Shown here piece after piece: positions 35,700 to 44,461 of a DNA stretch of 64,000 bases. Under the pieces are notes generated by a model. It ran no database searches. It saw nothing but the letters and a program-made list of their open reading frames with translations, and was not told where the DNA came from. Source of the stretch: Yoonia maricola (GTDB lineage: Bacteria; Pseudomonadota; Alphaproteobacteria; Rhodobacterales; Rhodobacteraceae); contig NZ_PGTY01000002.1 of assembly GCF_002797915.1 (NCBI RefSeq), positions 1-64,000 on the forward strand. Direction: 5' to 3'. The position numbers and the translations under genes are program-made. Position 1 is the first letter of the stretch, and each line of letters starts with the position of its first letter.

Positions 35700-36353
35700 T
35701 CAGATGAAACGCAGTCTGTGCTTTTCAAGCACATCGACAATAATCTCTTTGGCATGGCGGCGATGGGCGCGGTGGGTTTGACCCGCTACATCGCCATGAC
35801 CATCCCTGATCGCTTGAAACACCTTGCGATGATCTTCGTTTGATTTCGTTGGCAGTGGTCTGAGTGCCAGTGTGATCGCGCGGGCACGGCGGACCTGATC
35901 ACTCATCATATCGACAATGGCTTGGACCCTGCCATTTCCGCCCAATCGGACCAGTTCCTTGTGAAACCGATCATCGGCCTCGGACCAGGCATCAAGATCG
36001 CCAGCGGCGATGGCCTTATCCATATCGTCGATGGCTGCCTCCAGAGGGGCAAGCGCGCTTGGGGGATGTCCTGCGGTGGCCGCGCGCTCTGCCGATAGGC
36101 TCTCAAGCTCAGTCAGCACATCATAGATGTCGGCCATATCGCTAGGCGAAATGGGCAGGATGCGGACGCCCTTGCGCGGTTGTAGTTTCAGCAACCCTTG
36201 CCCTTCCAGCATCAACAGTGCCTCGCGCACGGGCGTGCGGGACATGTTCAACTGCATCGCAAGTTCAGTCTCAAGATGATTGGACCCTGCCGGCAGATCG
36301 CCTGCAAAGATCATCTCGCGTAATTTGCCAAGGGCACGCAGGGTGTTTGACAT
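35700..36353 (-). CDS. GntR-family regulator, FCD subfamily, of the acid-sugar operons
   Basis: 217 residues from the ATG at 36353 (GGAAAA upstream). Winged helix LNMSRTPVREALLMLEGQGLLKLQPRKGVRI, then an FCD domain with likely metal ligands in EADDRFHKELVRLGG, SNEDHRKVFQAI and HRAHRRHAKEI. The much longer raw frame to 36935 is only an open frame antisense-shifted across the oxidoreductase gene. It is last in a three-gene operon with the two dehydrogenases. The palindrome at 38568-38579 is a possible target. Confidence 0.88.
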   Translation of the reverse strand: MSNTLRALGKLREMIFAGDLPAGSNHLETELAMQLNMSRTPVREALLMLEGQGLLKLQPRKGVRILPISPSDMADIYDVLTELESLSAERAATAGHPPSALAPLEAAIDDMDKAIAAGDLDAWSEADDRFHKELVRLGGNGRVQAIVDMMSDQVRRARAITLALRPLPTKSNEDHRKVFQAIRDGHGDVAGQTHRAHRRHAKEIIVDVLEKHRLRFI

Positions 36354-36372
36354 CGGCTTTTCCGTCACGGTT

Positions 36373-37401
36373 TCACCCTTCGATCCTTTGTTTTTGGCCG
36401 GTGCGGGCGGAGGTGTAGATTTGCTCCTCGATCCGTATGACTTGCAGGTAGTCCTCGGCCCGGTTTTCCAACGGCAACCCATCCAGCACGCCGCTGACAA
36501 CATGGGCTTGTAAGGCGTGCACGCAGTCACCGCCAAAGCCGTCCCATGTGTCGGCTGCCAATAGCGTCGTTTCCTGCGCCGCCGCAAAGGCACGCAAGGT
36601 GACTGATCCATCGCCATGCAGCTGGATCGTTCCTTGCGTGCCTTCAACCAAAGCTTCACCCATGGTACGGCGCAAATTGTCAGCGCTATGATCAAGATGG
36701 CGGTTGCCATCAAGCAACGCGCGTACCCCGTTGGGATGGTCAAACAGGATATAGCCTGCGTCCTCCCCCGCAATGGCAGGGTTGATCTGGCGTAGATCGG
36801 CATAAACCGCTTTGGGGTTGCCCAACAGATACCGAAACGTATCGACCCAATGCACCCCGGTTTCATGAACCAGAAAGCGTGGCATTTTTTGAAAATAGGG
36901 TTGTCGGTCAAGATAGGCGTCCGGACCCTGCCCATCGCCGGGGCGCAAGCGGAATGTCACCTGATGCACATCACCAACGGCCCCCACCTCAAGGGCAGCC
37001 TTGATCGCGCGATACCATGGCTGGAAGCGGAAGTTTTCATGCACGATGATTGTGGCACCTGCGGCATGCGCCGCTGCGACGACGGCTTGCCCTTCCGCCA
37101 AATCACTGCAAAAGGGTTTTTGGCAGATGATCCATTTCACACCGGCACCAAGCGCGTGATGGATGGCATCAGCCTGCGCGTGGGGGGGCAGGATGATGTC
37201 TAATAGATCAGGAGACTGTTCATCCAGCATCTCAACCAGATTGGTATAGGCGGGCAGACCGGTTGCGGCCGCCTTTGCCATGTCGTGATCGCAGGCGCCC
37301 ACCAAAGTGGCCCGTGCCATACGTGCCCAACTATCATAGTGGAACTGGGCAAAATACCCCGCACCAACACAGGCCACCCGTAAGGTGCCACCATGTGTCA
37401 T
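36373..37401 (-). CDS. Gfo/Idh/MocA-family oxidoreductase
   Basis: 342 residues. NAD(P)-binding VACVGAGYFAQFHYDSW at the N-terminus, the EKP-like motif as CQKPFCSDLAEG (Lys kept, Glu replaced by Gln), and HETGVHWVDTFRYLLG with the catalytic His region. Such enzymes oxidise sugars or polyols at a ring or chain hydroxyl. In this operon it probably acts on a sugar acid or lactone. Four-base overlap with the upstream dehydrogenase gene. Confidence 0.87.
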   Translation of the reverse strand: MTHGGTLRVACVGAGYFAQFHYDSWARMARATLVGACDHDMAKAAATGLPAYTNLVEMLDEQSPDLLDIILPPHAQADAIHHALGAGVKWIICQKPFCSDLAEGQAVVAAAHAAGATIIVHENFRFQPWYRAIKAALEVGAVGDVHQVTFRLRPGDGQGPDAYLDRQPYFQKMPRFLVHETGVHWVDTFRYLLGNPKAVYADLRQINPAIAGEDAGYILFDHPNGVRALLDGNRHLDHSADNLRRTMGEALVEGTQGTIQLHGDGSVTLRAFAAAQETTLLAADTWDGFGGDCVHALQAHVVSGVLDGLPLENRAEDYLQVIRIEEQIYTSARTGQKQRIEG

Positions 37402-38489
37402 GCGATCGACAGCGCGTCCAGAACCGCGCCTGCTGCATCATCGGTGCCATAGATTCCACCCAAATCGCGGGTCAGTATGTCACCGGATGCGACGACCGCC
37501 TCAACCGCTTCGCGCAACCGCGTGCCATCCGTGCGCATCGCAGCATTGGCATGTTTAATCCCCAGCCAATCCAGCATCATGGCCGCCGAAAGGATCATGG
37601 CGAAAGGGTTCGCAAGGCCTTGGCCCGCAATATCCGGGGCCGATCCGTGACAGGGCTGAAACACTGCATGGTCCAGCCCGATGTCAGCAGAGGGGGCCAG
37701 CCCAAGGCCCCCCATAAGCCCGGCCCCAAGGTCTGACAGGATGTCACCGAACATATTCTCCGTGACCATCACATCAAAATCCCAGGGTTTCTGAACCATC
37801 CAAAGTGCGGTCGCATCTACGTAAGCGTGGTCTGCATTGATGTCAGGGTGGTTTGCAGCCTCCGCATCAAACATCTCGCGGAAGAAAGCGAATGCGCGAA
37901 AGACGTTCGCTTTGTCGACGCAAGTCACCCGGCCCTTGCCGCGGCCAGCGTCTTTGCGCGTCTTTGCCAGATCAAACGCAAAGCGAAACAGCTTTTCCGA
38001 AATATCACGGGTAATCAGCAGCGTTTCACGCGCCTCGTCCTTTGTGACTTCTCCACGTCCTTGGGTATGAAATAAGCCTTCGGTGCTTTCGCGGATCAGC
38101 ACAAAGTCAATCTGATGCCCTGGGGGCATGCGCAGCGGCGTGTGCTGCCCCGCACGGACAGTCACAGGGCGCACCCCAGCGAAAAGTGTCAGCGCCTTGC
38201 GCAGGTCGATCTGTGGCGAAATCTCTGTTCCATCATCGTAGCGCACATCGGGCAGGCCCATCGCAGACAGCAGGATCGCATCGGATGATCGGGCTATCTG
38301 CATTGAGGTCTCAGGCAAAGCATCACCTGTTTTTGCATAATGCGCTGCCCCAGCAGGTGTATCTGTAAAGGTGAGCGCATAGTCGTCAGACGCATCCGCC
38401 ATCTGCCGCAGTATCTTCACCGTCGGGACCATGATTTCAGGGCCGATCCCGTCGCCATGGAAGGTTGCGATATTGAACATCGTCGTCAT
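37398..38489 (-). CDS. Isocitrate/isopropylmalate dehydrogenase family (tartrate/malate-type)
   Basis: 363 residues from the ATG at 38489 (AGGG five bases upstream; a longer frame starts at 38504). Beta-decarboxylating dehydrogenase fold: FHGDGIGPEIM at the N-terminus, LIRESTEGLF for substrate binding, and VTENMFGDILSDLGAGLMGGLGL, the family signature. Relatives oxidise D-malate, tartrate or 3-isopropylmalate. The surrounding acid-sugar genes suggest a four-carbon hydroxy acid substrate. First gene of the minus-strand operon. Confidence 0.85.
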   Translation of the reverse strand: MTTMFNIATFHGDGIGPEIMVPTVKILRQMADASDDYALTFTDTPAGAAHYAKTGDALPETSMQIARSSDAILLSAMGLPDVRYDDGTEISPQIDLRKALTLFAGVRPVTVRAGQHTPLRMPPGHQIDFVLIRESTEGLFHTQGRGEVTKDEARETLLITRDISEKLFRFAFDLAKTRKDAGRGKGRVTCVDKANVFRAFAFFREMFDAEAANHPDINADHAYVDATALWMVQKPWDFDVMVTENMFGDILSDLGAGLMGGLGLAPSADIGLDHAVFQPCHGSAPDIAGQGLANPFAMILSAAMMLDWLGIKHANAAMRTDGTRLREAVEAVVASGDILTRDLGGIYGTDDAAGAVLDALSIA

Positions 38490-38567
38490 AAACGCCCTTT
38501 GCATGCTGCAATTTCATCGATGGCATATGTGGTGTGAACTAATCGAATCGTTGACAATCCATACATT

Positions 38568-38579
38568 AATGCATGCATT
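38568..38579. promoter_or_regulatory. Palindrome AATGCATGCATT between divergent acid-sugar operons
   Basis: A perfect 12-bp palindrome near the middle of the 123-base gap, preceded by TTGACA at 38551-38556, which fits a -35 box for the plus-strand operon. Position and symmetry suit a GntR dimer controlling both operons. The regulator is encoded at the end of the minus operon. Confidence 0.45.
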
Positions 38580-38612
38580 GTAAAATACAATAAAGGTAGA
38601 ACAGAGATCAGC

Positions 38613-38903
38613 ATGTATGCCGTTGTCGTGACATTTCAGATTGTGCCCGGCAAAATGGGTGCATTCCTGCCGCTTATGCGGGAAAACGCTGCCACATCGC
38701 AGAGGCAGGAAGACGGATGTCACCGGTTCGATATCTGTACCGATCCCGCGCACCCGAACGAGGTTTTCCTTTACGAATTATATAGCAACCGGGCCGCTTT
38801 TGATCTCCACCTGACCAGTGACCATTTTAAAGAATTCGATACGCAAACAACGCAAATGATTGCCGCAAAGTCGGTGCGTACATTTCAGGACGTCACGACA
38901 TGA
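38613..38903 (+). CDS. Antibiotic biosynthesis monooxygenase (ABM) domain protein
   Basis: 96 residues, a single ABM ferredoxin-like barrel (VVTFQIVPGKMGAFLPLMRENA, CHRFDICTDPAHPNEVFLYELYSNRAAFDLHLTSDHF). LsrG, a relative, isomerises phospho-AI-2, an open-chain sugar derivative, so an isomerase role on a keto sugar acid is as likely as oxygenation. First gene of the plus-strand operon, ATGA-coupled to the next. Confidence 0.82.
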   Translation: MYAVVVTFQIVPGKMGAFLPLMRENAATSQRQEDGCHRFDICTDPAHPNEVFLYELYSNRAAFDLHLTSDHFKEFDTQTTQMIAAKSVRTFQDVTT

Positions 38904-39697
38904 GCGATTGGGAAATCTACGCCATCAAATATGCAGAACGGAACGCACGCACCCGTGCCGACAGTTTCATTTTTGATGATAACCATGATGCACCCCACCC
39001 GATGGATTATTTCATGTGGGTCTTGCGGCGGGGACCCGAAGTTGTCTTGGTTGATACCGGTTATGATACTAAAGAGGCAGAGGCGCGTGGCCGTCCCATT
39101 CGGCTTGATCCGGTTGCGGCACTTCAACCGCTTGGTTTGCAACCCGACGACATCACCCAAGTCATCGTCACCCATCTACATTATGATCACGCGGGCGGCT
39201 TGCATCTGTTTCCCAATGCAACCCTGCATCTGCAAAGCGCCGAGATGGCCTATGCCACTGGCCCTTGCATGTGCCATGACACGCTCAAGATGCCCTTCAC
39301 AGCAGGACATATCTGCGAAACGATCAAGCGGCTCTATGCCGGGAAGGTCGTGTTCTACGATGGCGATGCGCAGGTCACTGACGGCGTGGTGGTCCATTGC
39401 ATTGGCGGACATAGCCGTGGCTTGCAATGCGTGCGCGTACGGACGCAAGCGGGTTGGATGGTGCTCGCATCCGACGCCAGCCACTATTACGAAAACGTCT
39501 TTGCCCGAAAACCTTTCCCAATCGTGGTTGATCTGCAAAACATGCTTGATGGGTTCGAGACGTTACATCGCCTCGCCTCTGACCCTGGCCTGATCATACC
39601 GGGACATGACCCCTTGGTGCGCAGCTATTTCCCGCAAGCCATGGCACCGCATATCCACAGGCTTGACACAGGGCCAATCAAAGCGGTGCGCTCATGA
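38900..39697 (+). CDS. Metallo-beta-lactamase fold lactonase-like protein
   Basis: 265 residues, with the dinuclear zinc motif THLHYDHAGG (His92, His94, Asp96, His97), later His in GGHSRGLQ and the metal-bridging Asp in LASDAS. It has the general form of N-acyl homoserine lactonases (AiiA type). Inside an acid-sugar operon a sugar lactone is the more likely substrate than a quorum signal; this is inference. Overlaps both neighbours by four bases. Confidence 0.83.
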   Translation: MSDWEIYAIKYAERNARTRADSFIFDDNHDAPHPMDYFMWVLRRGPEVVLVDTGYDTKEAEARGRPIRLDPVAALQPLGLQPDDITQVIVTHLHYDHAGGLHLFPNATLHLQSAEMAYATGPCMCHDTLKMPFTAGHICETIKRLYAGKVVFYDGDAQVTDGVVVHCIGGHSRGLQCVRVRTQAGWMVLASDASHYYENVFARKPFPIVVDLQNMLDGFETLHRLASDPGLIIPGHDPLVRSYFPQAMAPHIHRLDTGPIKAVRS

Positions 39698-40914
39698 AGC
39701 TGGGGATCATCGCAGACGATTTTACCGGCGCGTCAGACATCGGGCTGACACTGGCAGAAGCGGGCATGGCGGTCGCGCAATTCATCGGCGTGCCCGCTAT
39801 CAAGGCTGACCCCAGCTTGGACGCAGGTGTGATCGCCCTAAAGTCGCGCACAGCACCCGTCGAAGAAGCTGTCACGGAGTCCATTGCGGCATGCGATTGG
39901 TTGTCCGCCCAAGGGGCTGAACAGATTGTCCTGAAAGTCTGCTCTACCTTCGATAGCACCGCAGAAGGCAACATCGGACCCGTCCTTGATGCGCTCGCCA
40001 AAAGGCTTAACGCGGGCTCCGTGATCGTTTGTCCGGCCTTTCCTGAAAACGGGCGCAGCGTGTATCAGGGCCACCTCTTTGTTGCTGACAAGCTGTTGAA
40101 CGAAAGCGGCATGCAGGACCACCCGCTGACACCAATGAAAGACGCAGACCTGCGGCGAGTTCTGGGCGCGCAGTCAAGCCGAGAGGTTGGGCATATCCCT
40201 ACATTGACCGTTCTGCAGGGGGCGGGGGCGATCAAGGCGGCCCTCACCAACGATGCGCATATGATCACTGATGCGATTACGGACGCGGATTTGATAGCGG
40301 TTGGTCAGGCCGCCAAAGACTTGCCTCTGCTTTGCGGCGGTTCTGGAATTGCCATGGGGTTGCCCGCAAATTTCGGACTAGCGGCTGCGGCACCAACTTG
40401 GCAGGCCATCACTGGGTCAGGGGCTGTCCTTTCCGGCTCTTGCAGTATTGCCACCCGAAATCAGGTGGATAGTTTTATGGCCGACGCCCCAAGCTTTCAG
40501 ATCAGTGCGGACCGTGCGGTTGCTGGTGAGTATAACGTCGACGAAATCGCAGAGTGGGTGTTGGCGCAAGAACAACCACCCCTTGTCCATTCCTCTGCCG
40601 ATCCCGTGGTCGTGCAGGAAGCGCAAGATGCACATGGGACGGGTGTTGCAGCGGCGGCTATTGAAAAGCTCTTTGCCCAACTCGCACCCGCTATCGTCGC
40701 GGGCGGCGTGCGCAGGTTGGTTGTTGCAGGTGGTGAAACATCAGGCGCAGTTGTGACCGGCCTTGGCGCAAACACACTCACCATCGGGCCGCGCGTGGCG
40801 GCAGGCGTGCCCTTGGTGCGCTTTGGTGACATAGCCCTCGCACTCAAATCTGGCAACTTTGGTGACCCCAATTTCTTTGCCGAAGCGTTGACCATGATGG
40901 AGAGATCCGCATGA
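39694..40914 (+). CDS. otnK: Four-carbon acid sugar kinase (DUF1537), 3-oxo-tetronate kinase
   Basis: 406 residues. N-terminal IIADDFTGASD (residues 5-15) is the substrate-binding mark of this kinase family, and the C-terminal VVAGGETSGAVV and GVPLVRFGD are the nucleotide-binding part. Family members phosphorylate 3-oxo-tetronate, D-threonate or D-erythronate at C4. Pairing with a class II aldolase in the next gene points to the OtnK branch, giving 3-oxo-tetronate 4-phosphate. Confidence 0.87.
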   Translation: MKLGIIADDFTGASDIGLTLAEAGMAVAQFIGVPAIKADPSLDAGVIALKSRTAPVEEAVTESIAACDWLSAQGAEQIVLKVCSTFDSTAEGNIGPVLDALAKRLNAGSVIVCPAFPENGRSVYQGHLFVADKLLNESGMQDHPLTPMKDADLRRVLGAQSSREVGHIPTLTVLQGAGAIKAALTNDAHMITDAITDADLIAVGQAAKDLPLLCGGSGIAMGLPANFGLAAAAPTWQAITGSGAVLSGSCSIATRNQVDSFMADAPSFQISADRAVAGEYNVDEIAEWVLAQEQPPLVHSSADPVVVQEAQDAHGTGVAAAAIEKLFAQLAPAIVAGGVRRLVVAGGETSGAVVTGLGANTLTIGPRVAAGVPLVRFGDIALALKSGNFGDPNFFAEALTMMERSA

Positions 40915-41555
40915 CCGAAATCACCAAGCTCCGTGAAGATATCTGTGTGCTGGCCAAGTCGATGTTTGACCGCGGCCTCACCTGTGGGTCATCTGGCAAC
41001 ATCTCGGCCCGGCTGTCGGACGGAACCGTTCTGGTGACGCCCACAGGGCGCGCGATGGGCTTTCTTGACCCCGCTCAGATCAGTCATCTTGATCAGGATT
41101 TTAACCTGCTGTCCGGTGATCCACCAACGAAAGAAACACCGCTGCACGCTGCTTTTTATGAAACACGCAGCAGAACAGGTGCTGTCGTGCATCTGCATTC
41201 AACGCACGCGGTCGCACTTTCGATGTTGCCTGAAACAGACCCCGATAACGTGCTGCCACCACTGACACCCTATACGATCATGCGGCTTGGTAAGGTTCAG
41301 CTTTTGCCGTTCTTTTTGCCCGGTGATCCGGGCATGCGGGACGCGGTGCGTGGATTGGCGGGCAAAAGGTCTGCCGTGCTATTGGCCAACCATGGCCCTG
41401 TCGTTGCAGGCAAAGACATCTGGGCGGCCGCTTTCGCAATGGAAGAGCTTGAGGAAGCAGCTAAGCTGGCCATTTTAACACGCGGTATGGATCCGGCGAG
41501 GCTGACGGCGGCGCATATTCAGGCGATCGTCAAAAAGTTCGATGTGGATTGGTAA
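40911..41555 (+). CDS. otnC: Class II aldolase, 3-oxo-tetronate 4-phosphate decarboxylase
   Basis: 214 residues. Zinc ligands and catalytic acid: Glu75 (TKETPLHAAFYE), His94 and His96 (VVHLHSTHA), and a His in LLANHGPVV. It shares the fucA/araD fold. With OtnK it would release CO2 and dihydroxyacetone phosphate. Last gene of the plus operon; a tRNA gene on the opposite strand follows. Confidence 0.86.
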   Translation: MTEITKLREDICVLAKSMFDRGLTCGSSGNISARLSDGTVLVTPTGRAMGFLDPAQISHLDQDFNLLSGDPPTKETPLHAAFYETRSRTGAVVHLHSTHAVALSMLPETDPDNVLPPLTPYTIMRLGKVQLLPFFLPGDPGMRDAVRGLAGKRSAVLLANHGPVVAGKDIWAAAFAMEELEEAAKLAILTRGMDPARLTAAHIQAIVKKFDVDW

Positions 41556-41601
41556 GTGGCGCAAACAGAACCGTCTAACGTCTGCTTTTTCAACCGGGAT
41601 T

Positions 41602-41677
41602 TGGTGCCGCTGATAGGACTTGAACCTACGACCCCATCATTACGAATGACGTGCTCTACCAGCTGAGCTACAGCGGC
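41602..41677 (-). tRNA. tRNA-Thr (anticodon CGU)
   Basis: The minus strand folds as a full cloverleaf: acceptor GCCGCTG/CAGCGGC, D-arm GTAGCTCAGCTGGTAGAGCAC, anticodon loop TTCGTAA with CGT at the centre (reads ACG), T-arm with GGTTCAAGTCC, and an encoded CCA end. Length is 76 with CCA. Confidence 0.96.
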
Positions 41678-41722
41678 GTACCGGGTGGTCTCATAGCATT
41701 GGGCGATACCCTCGAAAAGAGT

Positions 41723-43195
41723 CTATTTCGCCTCTTGTTCGTCCACAATAACGGCGTCTTCACCTTCCAAGACAACAGCTTCTTCCACCACTTCGGTAGA
41801 TGGCAAGGCCGCCTCCTTGGCTTGACCGACGATCAACGGCAGCATTTCAGTACCGGCAGGCATGGCCACCTCACTGGCAGGTGGCGTTTTCCAGGCCATC
41901 GTGTCGAAGGATCCGCAGTTGTCGCAGGTTGCCGCCCATGTTGCATGGATATGTTGGCAGTTTTCGCAAATCCATTGTGGGCCGCGTGGGGCGGTCAGGG
42001 CTTTGGTCAACCAGCCACGTACTACAGAGTCATCAGCACCCTCGCCCCGCTCGATCGCAGCCATCAAGGTCAGGTTACGGGCGGTTGGCTCTGTCTCAAC
42101 CAGGTCGCCCAGCGCGCGTTTGGCTTCCGGGAAATTCTCGGCCGAGATATATAGTTCAGCCATCAACATCTTTGTTTCTGGATGACCAGCGCTGGTTTTG
42201 GTGAGGGTCTTGAAGCGTTTCAGACGCGCTTCGGTGCCTTCGTCGGGCGCAATCTCGGCAAAAGCGGCGGCGATGTCAGGATGCGGTTGTGCGTTCCAGA
42301 CCTTTGTCAAAACACGGGTCGCATAGCGGGCGTTGCCCTCGCCGATGTAACCGCGTGCCGCCATGATCGCCGCTGGGATCAGATCGGGGGACAAACGGTT
42401 CGCTTCAATCGCAGCCTCACGCGCCTCAATCGTTTTGCCCTCGCCCAGAATGTCGCGCGCTTCTGACAGGGCAAGCACCGCATCGCGCCGTTTGTGGACA
42501 TCACGTGGCAAACCACCAGATTTCAACTTGGCCCCAAGCGTTTTGCGCGCACCGGCCCAATCGGATTTTTCGGCCTGCAATCGCAGCAGAATATCTTGCG
42601 TTTCCTCATGCTTTGGTTTCAGCGCGAATGCCTTTTGCGCCAACGCCATCGCAGTATCGGTGTCACCCTCGGTCAGCTTTTGCTTCATGATCCCGCGAAC
42701 ACCAACAAAACGGGTTTTGTTATCGGCCAGCAACTTTTTGTAGGTCTCTTCTGCCGTTTTACGATCACCGGTCATTTCGGCAGCCTGCGCCGTGAGCAGA
42801 TTGGTCAGTTGCGGCTGTTGCAGGTATTTGTCGGCCCGCGCCGCCTTGGTCATCGCAAGATGCCCTTCACCAGAGGCAAGCGCCATCATCCCTTCGCTCA
42901 GCGCCTCATAACCTTTGCGCTCGCGGTTACGGTCAAAATAGCGCGAAATCGCGGTTTCATCACCGTTGAGAAATTTGAATGTTGCGACACAAAGCGTCAA
43001 CAGTTTCAGCCCCAACCAAACGGCGACAATAAGCGCAACACCTGCAAAGACCATCTCAAGCGGGCTAAGTGTGAATTCCTGACCAGCGACATCAACTGTC
43101 GCCCCGCCATCCACTTCCATCAACTGCGTGCCACCGTATGTTAGCGCGGTCACGGCAAGGACAAATGCCAGTATTTTAATGAGAGACCAAAGCAT
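41723..43195 (-). CDS. hemY: HemY-like TPR membrane protein with C-terminal zinc ribbon
   Basis: 490 residues. Two N-terminal membrane helices (IKILAFVLAVTALTYGG and PLEMVFAGVALIVAVWLGLKLL) form the HemY_N domain, followed by tetratricopeptide helices. The end holds CENCQHIHATWAATCDNC, a four-Cys rubredoxin-like zinc ribbon also seen in LapB. In this phylum HemY is a porphyrin-binding helper, not protoporphyrinogen oxidase. It follows the mitofilin-like gene by 11 bases, downstream of hemD. Confidence 0.85.
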   Translation of the reverse strand: MLWSLIKILAFVLAVTALTYGGTQLMEVDGGATVDVAGQEFTLSPLEMVFAGVALIVAVWLGLKLLTLCVATFKFLNGDETAISRYFDRNRERKGYEALSEGMMALASGEGHLAMTKAARADKYLQQPQLTNLLTAQAAEMTGDRKTAEETYKKLLADNKTRFVGVRGIMKQKLTEGDTDTAMALAQKAFALKPKHEETQDILLRLQAEKSDWAGARKTLGAKLKSGGLPRDVHKRRDAVLALSEARDILGEGKTIEAREAAIEANRLSPDLIPAAIMAARGYIGEGNARYATRVLTKVWNAQPHPDIAAAFAEIAPDEGTEARLKRFKTLTKTSAGHPETKMLMAELYISAENFPEAKRALGDLVETEPTARNLTLMAAIERGEGADDSVVRGWLTKALTAPRGPQWICENCQHIHATWAATCDNCGSFDTMAWKTPPASEVAMPAGTEMLPLIVGQAKEAALPSTEVVEEAVVLEGEDAVIVDEQEAK

Positions 43196-43206
43196 CAGGT
43201 TCGCCT

Positions 43207-44367
43207 TTAGTTATCTGAAAGGGATGTAGAAAGAATATCGACAGCGGCAATCGCATTCGCGCGTGTTTCGGCCAGGCCCAGCCACTCTGACATCTCGGCG
43301 CGGGCGACTTCGGGTAGCGCACTGATCTCGGCCAATGCATCCGACAAACGCCCAGTGCGCACCGCAGCTTCGGCGCGAGACAAGACCGCATCGGCGCTAT
43401 CGCCTTCCTGCGGCGTGGTAGAGCGGACATCGAATTGATTACGCATAAACGCGCCAAGGCCCGTTGTTTCTTCACCAGAGACGCCTTCACTGCGCGCGGT
43501 TGCAAGGGCAGCGCGCGCCACTTCGGGGAACTGGTCCTGCAGGCTGGCCAGTGTCGGAACGCCATCTTGCACCGCGATCAGCGCATCAGGGGCGCTTTCG
43601 CCCAGCGCCTCTTCCAGATCGCCTAACGCGGCCCCGATCGGTGCGCCGCTTTCAAGCCCGGTCTGCACGCGGGCAAGCGCAGCACGGGCCGCCGCATTGC
43701 GTGCGGCTGCGGCGGCGTTTTCCTCGATTGACGCGGCTTGCGCGCGCGCTTCGGCCAATTCGGTTCGCGCGGCATCTGTCATTTCAGCGATCTGGGCGCG
43801 CAGGGCGTCGATCTCATCCGCGACGCCTTCACCGGCGGCTTGTGATACGCCGCTGCCAACAGGGCGTTCCTCTAGGGCAACGACACGTTCTGTGATCTCT
43901 GCAAGCTGCGTGGTAAATTCAGCCTGTGCAGCTTCGATACCGCTCAAATCAACTTGGGGTACGGCTGTCAGCCGCTGCTCTAGCGCTGTAATGCGCGACG
44001 ACTGCGCGGCCAACTGCTCAGAGAGCGTTGTATCCGATTGCGGTCCGGCAAACGTGGCAACGACAAAACCGATGACACCAGCCAAAAGCCCACCAAGCAG
44101 AAGCGGAAAGACCCCCCCTTTTTGGGCAGGCGGTGCGGCTTTCACCGGTTCAGGCTGCGGTGCAGGTGTCAGTTTTTCAACAGGCGGGACAGTTGGTGTG
44201 GCTCCTGTCTTGTTCATTTCAGGTGCCGCTTTTGCATGCACCTCAGCGGGAATCACATCGATCATGGGCTTTGATGCCAAAACCGATTCGGGCTTGGCTG
44301 CATCCGCTTTTGCTGCATTTTGTGGTTTTGCTGGTGTCTTGCGACCCTTGGCTGGCTGTTTTGCCAC
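43207..44367 (-). CDS. Mitofilin/COG4223-like inner-membrane protein
   Basis: 386 residues: a Lys/Ala/Pro-rich cytoplasmic head (KPAKGRKTPAKPQNAAKAD), one membrane helix (GVFPLLLGGLLAGVIGFVVATF), long coiled coil (residues ~140-240, heavy in Ala/Glu) and a helical C-terminal domain. The arrangement is that of alphaproteobacterial homologues of mitochondrial Mic60, which are usually found in the hemD-hemY locus, as here. In related bacteria it shapes inner-membrane invaginations and contacts the outer membrane. Confidence 0.8.
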   Translation of the reverse strand: MAKQPAKGRKTPAKPQNAAKADAAKPESVLASKPMIDVIPAEVHAKAAPEMNKTGATPTVPPVEKLTPAPQPEPVKAAPPAQKGGVFPLLLGGLLAGVIGFVVATFAGPQSDTTLSEQLAAQSSRITALEQRLTAVPQVDLSGIEAAQAEFTTQLAEITERVVALEERPVGSGVSQAAGEGVADEIDALRAQIAEMTDAARTELAEARAQAASIEENAAAAARNAAARAALARVQTGLESGAPIGAALGDLEEALGESAPDALIAVQDGVPTLASLQDQFPEVARAALATARSEGVSGEETTGLGAFMRNQFDVRSTTPQEGDSADAVLSRAEAAVRTGRLSDALAEISALPEVARAEMSEWLGLAETRANAIAAVDILSTSLSDN

Positions 44368-44461
44368 GTTTTTACCCTTTCAGCACCGCCACCGGCCAGA
44401 CCGGCAGATGATCACTTAGACTATCGCGCATCTGCCAGACCCTCAAGCGATCCACCCTGAC

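Noticed and set aside
36354-36935. N-terminal extension of the GntR protein to 411 residues
   Set aside because: The extra ~190 residues are the oxidoreductase gene read in the wrong frame and match no family; the winged helix starts just after the ATG at 36353.
42494-43144. 216-codon frame antisense to hemY
   Set aside because: No ribosome site, no domain, and the opposite strand encodes a convincing TPR protein with zinc ribbon. Many such long shadow frames occur in this GC-rich DNA.
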